Assembly: GCA_964422415.1 (NCBI GenBank)
Contig: CAYRBI010000002.1
Span: 1-64,000, forward strand
Source of the DNA: OLB16 sp964422415
Lineage (GTDB): Bacteria > Hinthialibacterota > Hinthialibacteria > OLB16
DNA length: 64,000 bases
Direction: 5' to 3'
The translations under genes were made by a program, and so were the position numbers. Positions 50,120-58,819 of the stretch are shown one piece after another. Under the pieces are notes generated by a model. That model saw only the letters and a program-made list of their open reading frames with translations. It had not been told where the DNA came from and searched no databases. How positions within the stretch are numbered: position 1 is the first letter of the stretch; each line of letters starts with the position of its first letter.

Positions 50120-52540
50120 ATGCAGAAACACCTCACCACGATTATTGTCTCAGCGGTGACACTTGTCGTCTTGGCCGCCCTTCATCTGTTTATCTTCGCA
50201 CCCATGCACCGCGACCATGCCCAAGCGATTGGGGGATTGACCGAGGGCGTCGTCAAACTCAAAGACGAGATCCAAGGTGTGAAGTGGAACATCCCACAGC
50301 CGGATCCCCGTGATCCCGGGTTCACTTGGGATGGTCTGCTGTCACAAGTGAAGGGAAATTACGATGGCAAGATTGCCGCTTATCAAAGCCTGGTGGAGGA
50401 TATCGATGTCTCCTTGCCCGCTGATGAGCCAGAGAAATCCAAAGACCTGGTACTGGAACGTCTGGCAACACTCCAGGAACTGGAACGTCAAAATGGGCAC
50501 ATGCTCAAGGTGGCCGATAAGTGGGGATTAAATACATGGAGTGATTCGGGGCATAACGGAACACGTGCCTTGGATTTGACCTTGGGTGGGTATGTCTCGT
50601 ATGCGGGTGAGGGACGCATCGATGGGAAACAGGGCACCATCTCCTTCGCCATCAATGTGACTCCCTGGGCCGAGGAAGCCGAGACAGAGCTACCCACCAC
50701 CGTCCAGGAACTTTCCAAAAAACAATCCGAGGGACCGAAGACCCAGGTTCTGTTCCATGCCGGAACAGTGAAACCGCCCGCCGCGGATGCCGCCAAGGGC
50801 GCCCCCACGGAGTACAGCTCCGAGATCATGGTTCAACGCGAGGGTCCCTCGTTGAATTTCATCTTCAAAAAATTCGATGTGATGGATCCGGTCGCCAAAT
50901 CGACTCCACTCAGCATTGGCGAATGGCTCAGCAAGAAAACTTTGGGCAACAACCCCTGGAAGGTGATCCGTTTCAGTTGGGGCCCAACAGTCAACGATAT
51001 GCAGATCTTCGTAGATGGTAAATCCGCCACCGAATTCAACCTCACGGCCAAGCCATTGGCAGGCGCGGGCGGGGGCATGGGCATGCCGGGCATGATGGGA
51101 GGCATGGGCATGATGGGGATGTACGGCGCAATGGCAATGGGCGGCGGGATGGCGGGGCGTGAAGGATATGGCGGCGGGATGGCCGACCCCAACAAGGGTG
51201 TGGCTCTCGAAGCGCTGGATGCCTTCACTATCGGTTGCGACCTTCAATACAACAACTCCTGTCCAATCATGTACGACACATTCCGGATCTGGAACACCTT
51301 GGCCAAGTCCGGAGAGCCCTCTAACGATCCTTTGTTCCAAGAAGACTTTGAGTCCCCCTTTGGTTCCGATACGGAGCTCAAACGCAGCATCGAGCAGATG
51401 AACCGTTTCTTACGCGAAAGCTATGATCCCAGCAACGAAGCCCCGGTTAAGAAAACAAACAAGACCTGGTACGAATACATGAATGGCTTCTGGGGAGTCT
51501 CACCCGGGTTGAAAGATGCCATGCCCGAGTGGATCTCCACCATGAAGACCTTGGCCTTCCTGGATCATGCGGCGAAGGTTGCCACCAAGTCCGGCGATCC
51601 AGAACGATTAGCCCGGGATATTAACATTAAAATTCCTGAACACAGCCAACGCCGCCATGTGGCCACATTCCTCGATCTAGCGGTAGATCTCGCGAACCAT
51701 CTCATTTCCAGCCGCGTGGATAATGTCAACCAAATCGACTTTCTCACTTGGTCGAACACGGTGAATGACGAGCCCCTGAAAGCCGCCTATAAGGAAGCCT
51801 TTGACACCCTAGAAGCCGATGTGGGGGCGGCGGGCGGCATGATGAAAGGTGGGATGGGGATGGGCATGGGTATGATGGGGATGATGGGCCCGATGGGCAT
51901 GGGGGGCGCTATGGGTATGCCCGGTATGGGCATGCCTGGTATGGGTATGCCTGGCATGTATAACCCCATGATGTATAACCCCATGATGAGTGGTGGGGGC
52001 GAAGGAGGAGATGAAGACGCCAACAACCCTGAAGCTCTCAAGCAGGCTCGAGAAGAACAAGAGAATCGCTTAAAAGAGATGCAGCAGCAGATGGAAGAGC
52101 AGTACAAGAAGATGCAGGAGTACGAATCGAACCTCGAGAAGTGGCAGCGTTGGGTTAAATTCAACAAGAAAAATGAGATACCACCCGAGTTTTACACGGA
52201 TTACCAAAAGAAGATGTCCACGGAAGGTAAGGATTTCTTCTTGCGTTATTCACTCCAGGCTAGCTTCGAGTGCTCCAAAGACCGCCTCGCTCCCACTCTC
52301 CATGCCATCGAGTTTGGCAAGCGTTTGGCTTTCATCAGCAAGGTCAAGCTCAACCCGGTTCCGGAAACCACGAACCAGGTCAAGGTGATTGTGAATGTAG
52401 AGTACAACTTCATGAAAGCGCAGCTACTTGAAGAGGATGTGGATGAGGAGACACCCGCCGATGGAACTCAACCACCAGCGGAAGGTGGCGAGGAAGGAGT
52501 CGAGGAGGTTCAAACCTCGGATTCCGGTAGTAAGGGCTGA
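50120..52540 (+). CDS. Membrane-anchored Met/Gly-rich protein with PilO/Amuc_1100-like end
   Basis: An 806-aa protein unlike any single family I know. One N-terminal membrane segment (IIVSAVTLVVLAALHLFIF) and a helical region to about 140 are followed by a LamG-like beta domain (about 145-430; GTRALDLTLGGYVSYAGEG, VIRFSWGPTVNDMQIFVDGK). That domain is split by a first Met/Gly-rich tract (about 315-355). A helical middle, a second Met/Gly/Pro tract (about 573-625) and a coiled coil follow. The last domain (about 700-770; LQASFECSKDRLAPTLHAI, VKVIVNVEYNFMKAQLL) resembles the ferredoxin-like domain of PilO/GspM/Amuc_1100 proteins, and an acidic tail ends it. A role in a pilus-like or envelope assembly is inferred. 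The Met tracts could bind copper or be adhesive. Confidence 0.75.
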   Translation: MQKHLTTIIVSAVTLVVLAALHLFIFAPMHRDHAQAIGGLTEGVVKLKDEIQGVKWNIPQPDPRDPGFTWDGLLSQVKGNYDGKIAAYQSLVEDIDVSLPADEPEKSKDLVLERLATLQELERQNGHMLKVADKWGLNTWSDSGHNGTRALDLTLGGYVSYAGEGRIDGKQGTISFAINVTPWAEEAETELPTTVQELSKKQSEGPKTQVLFHAGTVKPPAADAAKGAPTEYSSEIMVQREGPSLNFIFKKFDVMDPVAKSTPLSIGEWLSKKTLGNNPWKVIRFSWGPTVNDMQIFVDGKSATEFNLTAKPLAGAGGGMGMPGMMGGMGMMGMYGAMAMGGGMAGREGYGGGMADPNKGVALEALDAFTIGCDLQYNNSCPIMYDTFRIWNTLAKSGEPSNDPLFQEDFESPFGSDTELKRSIEQMNRFLRESYDPSNEAPVKKTNKTWYEYMNGFWGVSPGLKDAMPEWISTMKTLAFLDHAAKVATKSGDPERLARDINIKIPEHSQRRHVATFLDLAVDLANHLISSRVDNVNQIDFLTWSNTVNDEPLKAAYKEAFDTLEADVGAAGGMMKGGMGMGMGMMGMMGPMGMGGAMGMPGMGMPGMGMPGMYNPMMYNPMMSGGGEGGDEDANNPEALKQAREEQENRLKEMQQQMEEQYKKMQEYESNLEKWQRWVKFNKKNEIPPEFYTDYQKKMSTEGKDFFLRYSLQASFECSKDRLAPTLHAIEFGKRLAFISKVKLNPVPETTNQVKVIVNVEYNFMKAQLLEEDVDEETPADGTQPPAEGGEEGVEEVQTSDSGSKG
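51070..51190. repeat. Low-complexity DNA for Met/Gly tract 1
   Basis: GGCATG/GGGATG-type repeats code for a Met/Gly tract (MGMPGMMGGMG type) inserted in the LamG-like domain of the 806-aa protein. The complementary strand shows His/Pro-rich frames that are not genes. Confidence 0.8.
51836..51990. repeat. Low-complexity DNA for Met/Gly/Pro tract 2
   Basis: A second tract with a clear 15-base repeat (coding GMPGM units near 51915-51955) and a repeated YNPMM unit. Length changes by slippage are likely here. Confidence 0.8.
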
Positions 52541-52573
52541 GCTGTCGGCCAGGTGTGCGCAAGTAAAAAAACT

Positions 52574-52606
52574 AGTGACGCGGGAGTCTATTCCCGCGTC
52601 ACTTTA
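52574..52606. terminator. Strong hairpin terminator after the Met-rich protein gene
   Basis: AGTGACGCGGGA (52574-52585) and TCCCGCGTCACT (52592-52603) form a perfect 12-bp stem with a 6-base loop. A short T-stretch follows, and an A-run (52566-52571) precedes it. It is 34 bases after the stop of the 806-aa protein. Confidence 0.75.
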
Positions 52607-52784
52607 AGCACAGCGAGATGGAATCATGCCAAGGAATTCACAGGTACTCGCCATGCTGGCCTGAAAAAAACTTTGCATGATCCGCAGATCTGTTAAACTA
52701 AGGGTAGAAGTGCCGATAAGCTAGACAAAGGAGTGTCAAGGCATCACCTTTGCAGTATCGCCTCAAGGAGGAGGTGAAGGAAAA

Positions 52785-52973
52785 ATGGAAGTCGGAGGAA
52801 TCTTCCACATCAACAATCTGGATTCTTGGCAGGGGGGGTATAGTACCGGCCCGGGGCTACAGAACCGCCGCCCTAAAAAGAAAGAACCCGAGGAAAATCC
52901 ACCCACCGAAGAGACACCGGAAGGGGTCACTCAAGATGAGTCCGGCGTGGTTCATGTCGATATGAACGCCTGA
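52785..52973 (+). CDS. Small acidic/basic protein of unknown function
   Basis: A 62-aa protein, not recognised. It starts MEVGGIFHINNLDSW, has a basic stretch (NRRPKKKEPEE), an acidic Pro/Glu/Thr stretch and an end VVHVDMNA. No signal peptide or membrane segment. Support for a real gene is the very good ribosome site (AAGGAGGAGG, 52765-52774) with the ATG ten bases on, and a terminator ahead of it that gives a separate transcript. A frame starting at 52750 in another phase is a shadow. It is followed by the convergent signal peptidase gene. Confidence 0.6.
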   Translation: MEVGGIFHINNLDSWQGGYSTGPGLQNRRPKKKEPEENPPTEETPEGVTQDESGVVHVDMNA

Positions 52974-53013
52974 CCACGCAAGTCTCCCAGTGTTTGAGCA
53001 GCCAACTCCTTTC

Positions 53014-53727
53014 TCAACTCCCTGTTGGAAAAGGTTTGATGCTCTCTCCATGGAGAGGTCCCAACCTGGAAAAGGGCCAGAAGCGGACAAAGGCCTTGCC
53101 GATAATCCGGTTCTCCGGAACTGGCCCCCAGTACCGGCTGTCATAGCTGTTCTCTGAGTTGTCACCAAATACCAGGACATGTCCCTCGGGTACCACTGTC
53201 TCATGGTATACTTGATTACCTGGCAGATTGGCGGAGTATTGGTTCCGCCTGAAGAAAGGTGGATCCGACACGATCTTGCCATTCACCACCAAGTGATTGT
53301 TTTCAATCGCCACCCGGTCGCCCGCCACACCGACCACCCGCTTGATCCAGATCGGCTTGTCCGGGTCGTATCTGGGGATGGTCTCGGGAACATTAAAAAC
53401 CACGATGTCTCCGATCTTGGGTTCGCTGAAGAGGTACGCCAGCCGGAACACGAACACCCGGTCATTGATCTTGAGGGTGTCCAGCATCGAGGGGCTGGGG
53501 ATATAAAAGGCGGTAACCACGGTGCAGCGCAAGAAGATCACCAAGGCGATAGTCAGGGTGAATGACCAGGCCTGGCTATAAAAACCAATCCGGCTCATCA
53601 CATGAGAGACCACCTTGTTTCCGGTGTCTGTCTTCTGGAGATGCGCGGCGAGAAATGTAAAAACGATGCCGCTTAACGTCCGTCGCTGTTTGGGCTGGGG
53701 GGTCTCATCGGAGACTGGGGATGCCAT
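53014..53727 (-). CDS. lepB: Signal peptidase I, copy A
   Basis: A 237-aa leader peptidase that removes Sec signal peptides at the outer face of the inner membrane. One membrane segment (SFTLTIALVIFLRCTVVTAFYI) leads straight to the catalytic serine in IPSPSMLDTL (Ser about 81). The lysine is in WIKRVVGVAGD near residue 127, and GHVLVFGDNSENSYDSRYWG is the box E motif. It lies 129 bases downstream of a same-length paralogue on the same strand and presumably arose by tandem duplication. Confidence 0.94.
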   Translation of the reverse strand: MASPVSDETPQPKQRRTLSGIVFTFLAAHLQKTDTGNKVVSHVMSRIGFYSQAWSFTLTIALVIFLRCTVVTAFYIPSPSMLDTLKINDRVFVFRLAYLFSEPKIGDIVVFNVPETIPRYDPDKPIWIKRVVGVAGDRVAIENNHLVVNGKIVSDPPFFRRNQYSANLPGNQVYHETVVPEGHVLVFGDNSENSYDSRYWGPVPENRIIGKAFVRFWPFSRLGPLHGESIKPFPTGS

Positions 53728-53856
53728 TTATTCCACTCCTTCAGATGGCGTGATGATTGAGAACGTCAACATACCACCTCTTTTAAGGTACCATGGGAGC
53801 CCCCGGCGAAGCAACGCTCCGCGGCTCACCCCCCCACACACCTATCAGATCCTACC

Positions 53857-54570
53857 TTACTTTCCTGGCATAAATGGGCTGACACTCTCCCCATGTAGAG
53901 GCCCCAAGCGGGAAAGAGGCCAGAAGCGGATAAAGGCCTTCCCAATAATCCGGTCCTCCGGAAGTGTTCCCCAGTAGCGGCCGTCATTACTGTCATAGGA
54001 GTTGTCACCAAAGAGGAGGACATGCCCTTGGGGGACAACAGTCTCATGGTAGTCCTGAGAGTTCCTGAGATGAGAAAAATACTGATTGCGTTGGAAAAAC
54101 GGAGGATCGATCACCTTCTTGCCATTCACGATCAAATGGTTATTGACGATCGCCACCCGGTCTCCCGCCACTCCCACCACACGCTTGATCCAGACCGGGC
54201 TCTTTGGGTCGTAGCCAGGGATATCTTCGGAAGCCTTAAAGACCACGATGTCTCCGATTTGGGGCTCGTTTAGGAGGTATGCCAACCGGAAGACAAACAC
54301 CCGGTCATTGATCTTCAGAGTATCCTGCATCGATTCACTGGGAATATAGAACGCGGTGACCACCGTGGTACGCAAGAAAATGACCAGAGCGATCGTTAAG
54401 GTGAATGACCAAGCCTGGCTATAGGCACCGATACGCCGCATGACATGCCCGACAAACCTGTTTCCGGTGTCTGTCTTCTGGAGATGTGCGGCGAGAAAGG
54501 AAAAAAAGATACCACTCAACGTCCGGCGCTGTCTGGGCTGGGGGGCTTCAGTAGAGACTGGCGATGCCAT
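53857..54570 (-). CDS. lepB: Signal peptidase I, copy B
   Basis: A 237-aa paralogue of the preceding gene with the same architecture: membrane segment, catalytic serine in IPSESMQDTL, lysine in WIKRVVGVAGD and box E GHVLLFGDNSYDSNDGRYWG. Differences cluster in the substrate-facing beta segments (for example SHLRNSQDYHE against ANLPGNQVYHE) and near the Ser, so specificity may differ. Both keep the catalytic pair and look active. Many exported proteins are coded in this window, which fits a duplicated peptidase. Confidence 0.94.
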   Translation of the reverse strand: MASPVSTEAPQPRQRRTLSGIFFSFLAAHLQKTDTGNRFVGHVMRRIGAYSQAWSFTLTIALVIFLRTTVVTAFYIPSESMQDTLKINDRVFVFRLAYLLNEPQIGDIVVFKASEDIPGYDPKSPVWIKRVVGVAGDRVAIVNNHLIVNGKKVIDPPFFQRNQYFSHLRNSQDYHETVVPQGHVLLFGDNSYDSNDGRYWGTLPEDRIIGKAFIRFWPLSRLGPLHGESVSPFMPGK

Positions 54571-54672
54571 TTGGGTTACTCCTTTGTAGAGAGGAAATTC
54601 TGATCCATCCAGAAAAAAAGACTCCTCAATGATGGTAAAAACGGCTGGCCTCTCAGGAAGTAGCGCGGAACT

Positions 54673-56097
54673 TCATCCCATCCGGCTGGTAATCTCCCAG
54701 TAGAGGGACATCACCGCGAAGACTCCATAGACCACACTGGCCACCACCATCATGAGGGTACAGATAATTCCCGGACGGGCCATCTTGGGGAGAAAGCGGT
54801 AGTTCATGTAGAGCGTCAACGGGCAATAAACCGCCATGGCGTAACCTCCCATGTAGGCCGCGTTGAACAGGAAACCGAGTTCACTCACTCCGAGATATTC
54901 CATGAAGGCAGTGATCAGGCACCCCACAACCATCCAGCTAACCGCCACAATCAGATACCACTGGGAGAGCTCGCGGCGTTTTCCAAACTCGAAGTTGGTG
55001 TAGAAGATATCCGCGATGGAGCGTGAAACCCCATCCACCAGAGCGAGCTGGGTGCTGAAGAGTGTGGCCACCCCCACCACCAGAAAGAGATACCGTCCCT
55101 GCACTCCCCAGGTCTCTCCCAACAGGTTCGACATGTCCCAGATCAAGGTTCCCTGAGAGGGGACAATCCCACGCGGATGAAGCACCGCGAGCGCCCCAAA
55201 CATGAATAAGAGGATGGTCAGGGAGTTAAGAAACCAGAAGAAGAGGATCTGATCCTTGATCACATAGCTCCACCAGGCCAGAAAACGCGAACGGTTCTTG
55301 TCATCCTCGGGGAAAACGAAACCGGTCGAGGGCACTGCCTCGGACCTGCCACGCAGGGGGTTGTGCAGGCTGGGAAGCAGACCGCCCATGCCGATGTGCT
55401 TATCCCGCAGGTAGAAGGTGTAGAAGAGGTTGGCGGTGCCCCCCGCACCCGCAAAGACGACCAGGATGAAGAGTTCTTTCACCGAAACCTCCGGCGCCTT
55501 GTAGCCGAAGTTCACCAACCCCCAGGCCATCTCACCCACCGCGGACCAGGTCCCCACCACAAAGCCCAGCACCACCAGGCTGACCGTGATGATGACCACC
55601 AGGATTTCGATCGTCGTTTCCACCGACTTATAAATCCGCTTGGGCCCAAAGAGCAATCCAGCCACAGCCATGAAGGTGATGATGGTCCAAAAGGTGTCAT
55701 TACCAGGCCCCTGCGGTCCCACCAACAGGGCCTTGAACGCTAATCCGGAAGCTCTTCCCCACCCCGGAGCCAGCCAGCCGAGGATATTGAAGAGGATGAA
55801 GAGGAAGGCATACCCGCGCCAGACACGGCAATAGCCCGTGTATACAGTTTCCCCAGTAGCAATGGTCCAGCGTCCCACCTCGAAGTTGATAAAGAGCTGC
55901 AGAATGAGCCCCACACCCGCCGCCCACACCATTCCCGCGCCCTGCTGAGCCACCAGCCGCGGCCAGACAATGATCTCGCCCGCGCCGATTGAGAGTCCCA
56001 CCAAGACCGCTCCAGGGCCTGCTAGACGCCAGAACGAGAGTTTCTTCTCCGGGAGATCCGCTGGATGTAAGTTCTCAAGTGGATGAAAAAAAGACAT
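54673..56097 (-). CDS. Nramp-related membrane transporter lacking the DPGN motif
   Basis: A 474-aa membrane protein with about 11 predicted helices of the Nramp (SLC11) fold. The opening GPGAVLVGLSIGAGEIIVWP aligns with the Nramp helix 1, but the metal-binding Asp-Pro-Gly-Asn is replaced by GAGE. In helix 6 the usual Met-Pro-His-Asn segment is replaced by FAGAGGTANLFYTF. Such relatives are often annotated as divalent metal transporters, but the site changes make manganese or iron transport doubtful. No partner gene is obvious. Confidence 0.82.
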   Translation of the reverse strand: MSFFHPLENLHPADLPEKKLSFWRLAGPGAVLVGLSIGAGEIIVWPRLVAQQGAGMVWAAGVGLILQLFINFEVGRWTIATGETVYTGYCRVWRGYAFLFILFNILGWLAPGWGRASGLAFKALLVGPQGPGNDTFWTIITFMAVAGLLFGPKRIYKSVETTIEILVVIITVSLVVLGFVVGTWSAVGEMAWGLVNFGYKAPEVSVKELFILVVFAGAGGTANLFYTFYLRDKHIGMGGLLPSLHNPLRGRSEAVPSTGFVFPEDDKNRSRFLAWWSYVIKDQILFFWFLNSLTILLFMFGALAVLHPRGIVPSQGTLIWDMSNLLGETWGVQGRYLFLVVGVATLFSTQLALVDGVSRSIADIFYTNFEFGKRRELSQWYLIVAVSWMVVGCLITAFMEYLGVSELGFLFNAAYMGGYAMAVYCPLTLYMNYRFLPKMARPGIICTLMMVVASVVYGVFAVMSLYWEITSRMG

Positions 56098-56146
56098 AGC
56101 GGGAGGAAATCATACACAGGTTTTATGGGGAGGGCACTCCATGCAT

Positions 56147-56290
56147 CCCCGTATGTTGTTCGTGCTTTAGCATGTGGGCCTCATGTTAGAACTGCCGTGC
56201 TGGAACTCCATTCCCGTTCCCGCTTGGCGCGAGAAAGGAATCTCGCGCCTACAGTTAAAACACACTAAAGTGTGAACAACATACGGGGGC
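56147..56290. repeat. Palindromic repeat pair, TTCATGCTTTAGCATG family, copy 2
   Basis: A left arm (56147-56180, CCCCGTATGTTGTTCGTGC) and an inverted right arm (56261-56290) enclose a perfect GGCGCGAGA palindrome (56226-56234 with 56241-56249). The layout matches 19656-19745 plus 19807-19830. It fills the gap between the Nramp-like and glycosidase genes. Confidence 0.7.
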
Positions 56291-56293
56291 CTA

Positions 56294-57706
56294 TTAAAAC
56301 CGTGCCCGGTTGACCTTTCCCGCACTGACTTTGAGCGGCTCGGAGAGGATCGAGGCCAGACCGACTTTGGCGGTATATGAGCCCGGCTGAACCCCGAAGA
56401 AATAGAAATTCCCATTGGCATCGGTCTGAGTACGAGCGATTTGTTGTTTCCTGGCATCCAGTAAGAGCACCGGGTATCCACTCCGGTGACGTGGATCCGA
56501 GCCAGCCACGATACCCTCGGAGGGATTGCGCAGCCAGGTGGGGGTGGGGGTGGAGTCAGTGCCCTTGAAGATTCTACCCGAGATCTCACGCATCAGGGGA
56601 GCTTGCGCCCGCGCCGAGGATTCGAGCTGGTTATAACTGAACAGGGCGATTCCATCAGCTCTCATCCGGCGCGCCACCGCCGCTTGACGGCTGGTTGCAT
56701 CCAGCGGATTCATCCACGCGCCCAATCCCATAATGACATGCCGCCCGGTATTCGTCGCACGCGCCAAGCTGACCCAGTCCACATAATCCTGAGCTTGGGT
56801 GGGATTGTTGGCGCGCTTGTAGTTCATCGGCACACTCATATCGATGTAGCCATTCTGGATCCAGCCGACCCAATCCTGGAGGGCATCCTGATAGGCCTTG
56901 GTCTGGGTGAAATCGCGGTTGGGTACTCCACCCCAGGCAATCGTGGCCGCACTCAGCTCGATTGTGGGACGGATGGCATGGATCTCCGCCGAAATACGTT
57001 TCACTAGGCTGGTCACCTGTTCCCTGCGCCAAGCGCTCCACTGCTCATCTTTAGGGGCGGGGACATCATTCCGTCCGGTCTCACGTTGGAAACGCTCCAA
57101 GGCCACGGGGTTGTAACCCCATTCCGGGCCGGGGTAGCGGATATAGTCGAGGTGGAGACCATCCACAGGGTAGTTCTTGACCACCTCCTTGCAGACCGCC
57201 ACCAGAAAATCTTGAACTCCGGGGTGTCCGGGATCGAGAAAGCGGTTTTTCTCCTCATCGGTGCCATCTCCACTGACTGTCTTGGAGAGCCACTCGGGAT
57301 GGGAATGAAGCACATGGCGTGGTGTGCCAGCTTCCTTGGGAAGGGGCTTATCTTTCCAGGCGCGTAGCGCCACCACCCAAGCATGAACCTCGAGCGGACG
57401 GACTTTGGGATTCTTCGATTTGGCAAAGTAGAGAACTGTCCCCAAGGGATCGTAGCCTGAAGAGAGATTCTGACCACGCGGAAGCAGGGCGCTGTTGTGG
57501 TAGGCATCCATGGTCTTGCACACTTCCACAAACAGCGTGTTGAAGTTGTGTTGACGCGCCCGTTCGACAGTCAGCTGTGCGGAGGGTACATCGAGGATCC
57601 CCGGATTCCAGGTGTCTACCCAGAGCGCCCGGTATTCCGCCGCAAACACTGGCATGGAAATACACATCCATACCATCCCGGTCAGGATGACTTTACTCTT
57701 CAACAT
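56294..57706 (-). CDS. Exported GHL10/DUF187-type glycosidase-like protein
   Basis: A 470-aa exported protein. Signal peptide (VILTGMVWMCISMPVFA), then a GHL10 (PF02638-type) TIM barrel starting EYRALWVDTWNPGILDV and holding VDGLHLDYIRYPGPEWGYN near residue 185 and YIDMSVPMNYKRANN. A C-terminal carboxypeptidase-regulatory-like beta domain (about 395-470; TQTDANGNFYFFGVQPGSYTAKV) ends it. Family members are thought to act on peptidoglycan or other glycans. The start overlaps the end of lpxK by 7 bases and has GGGGGAGAG ahead of it. Confidence 0.85.
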   Translation of the reverse strand: MLKSKVILTGMVWMCISMPVFAAEYRALWVDTWNPGILDVPSAQLTVERARQHNFNTLFVEVCKTMDAYHNSALLPRGQNLSSGYDPLGTVLYFAKSKNPKVRPLEVHAWVVALRAWKDKPLPKEAGTPRHVLHSHPEWLSKTVSGDGTDEEKNRFLDPGHPGVQDFLVAVCKEVVKNYPVDGLHLDYIRYPGPEWGYNPVALERFQRETGRNDVPAPKDEQWSAWRREQVTSLVKRISAEIHAIRPTIELSAATIAWGGVPNRDFTQTKAYQDALQDWVGWIQNGYIDMSVPMNYKRANNPTQAQDYVDWVSLARATNTGRHVIMGLGAWMNPLDATSRQAAVARRMRADGIALFSYNQLESSARAQAPLMREISGRIFKGTDSTPTPTWLRNPSEGIVAGSDPRHRSGYPVLLLDARKQQIARTQTDANGNFYFFGVQPGSYTAKVGLASILSEPLKVSAGKVNRARF

Positions 57707-58773
57707 GAATCTCTCCCCCTCGAGAACAGCCCCTTCAGAATACCTGTGAGGTATTCTGCTCCATCCCCATATTTCAAGCCTAGTTCAATGATAATCGGTA
57801 ATCGTTCTTTCGTCCAGTCTGAAATGTGTTCCTCCAGGCGGATCCCGTCTTTGGCAGTCGTCACCACTCTCGCTCCTAGCTGATCGGCCAGATCCCGTAT
57901 TCTCTGAACGTCCCTTTGGGTAAAAGAGTAATGGTCCCGGAAGGTGGCATGACCAACCTGGGTTAACCCAGTGGTGGCGATGGTCCTTTCGAAGCCCTGT
58001 GGAGAAGCGATTCCGGAGAGCAGAAAAGCGGGAGCATCAGCCGGAAGTGTTTCGACGGGGTGAACCTCTTGTTCTCCGAGAAATCTCCACCCCATCGCGC
58101 CCAGTTCCAGAGAAAAACTGGGAGACACTGTAGCCCTCATGTCTCCTTTCCAGACTGAGCGGAAGACCATTCCCACCGCCGAAGCACGTTTCAGTGCATT
58201 CACTGGCTCCCGTAGCGGACCCCAGGGCAGTAGGTGACCATTCCCGAATCCCCGCTCTCCATCCACCAGAACCACATCCACATCCCGTGCCAGCTGCAGG
58301 TGCTGGAAGCCATCATCCAGGATGAACAGGTCGATATGCCGTTCCTCTTTAAGGGCGAGTTCGCCCGCCGCCCAACGATCTCGTCCGGCATAGACAGCCC
58401 CAGCGGTCAGGGCACGCGCCAAGAGAACCGGCTCATCTCCAAATTCACGCCAGGTGGCGGTGCGAGGATCAACCTTGCGGGGTTGGATCCCCGTGGAGCC
58501 ATACCCTCGGGTCAGGATACAGGGGACCTTGCCCATCTCCAGACAACACTGTGCCAGCCAACGTGTCACAGGGGTTTTACCCGTTCCCCCGACCGTGATG
58601 TTCCCCACCGAGAGGACTGGACGGGGGAGTGTCTTCATTCGAGTGCGCTTGGCAGCCTGATCCCGGCGCAGACCGAAAGCATAACCCATCGAGGCCAATG
58701 CTAGCACCGGCTCAAACAGGGCTGTCCATCCAGGCGCATCGCGGTACCAGATTCGTTCGAGAAGAGAGGGCAT
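57700..58773 (-). CDS. lpxK: Tetraacyldisaccharide 4'-kinase LpxK
   Basis: A 357-aa inner-membrane kinase that adds the 4'-phosphate to the lipid A precursor. The P-loop VGNITVGGTGKTPVTRWLA lies near residue 55, LTRGYGSTG and ILDDGFQHLQLARDVDVVLVD follow, and the C-terminus has LPADAPAFLLSGIASPQGFE. It shows that the organism makes lipid A. It is coupled to the downstream GHL10 gene; the region upstream is a repeat array, so the promoter could lie in it. Confidence 0.95.
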   Translation of the reverse strand: MPSLLERIWYRDAPGWTALFEPVLALASMGYAFGLRRDQAAKRTRMKTLPRPVLSVGNITVGGTGKTPVTRWLAQCCLEMGKVPCILTRGYGSTGIQPRKVDPRTATWREFGDEPVLLARALTAGAVYAGRDRWAAGELALKEERHIDLFILDDGFQHLQLARDVDVVLVDGERGFGNGHLLPWGPLREPVNALKRASAVGMVFRSVWKGDMRATVSPSFSLELGAMGWRFLGEQEVHPVETLPADAPAFLLSGIASPQGFERTIATTGLTQVGHATFRDHYSFTQRDVQRIRDLADQLGARVVTTAKDGIRLEEHISDWTKERLPIIIELGLKYGDGAEYLTGILKGLFSRGRDSC

Positions 58774-58819
58774 GGAAGTATCTTAAGGCAGAATGACCCC
58801 TACCTCACCCCCGCTGTGT

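Noticed and set aside
50690..51340. His/Ala-rich minus-strand protein opposite the Met-rich tract
   Set aside because: The His-rich sequence is only the complement of ATG/GGC repeats; no ribosome site or domain.
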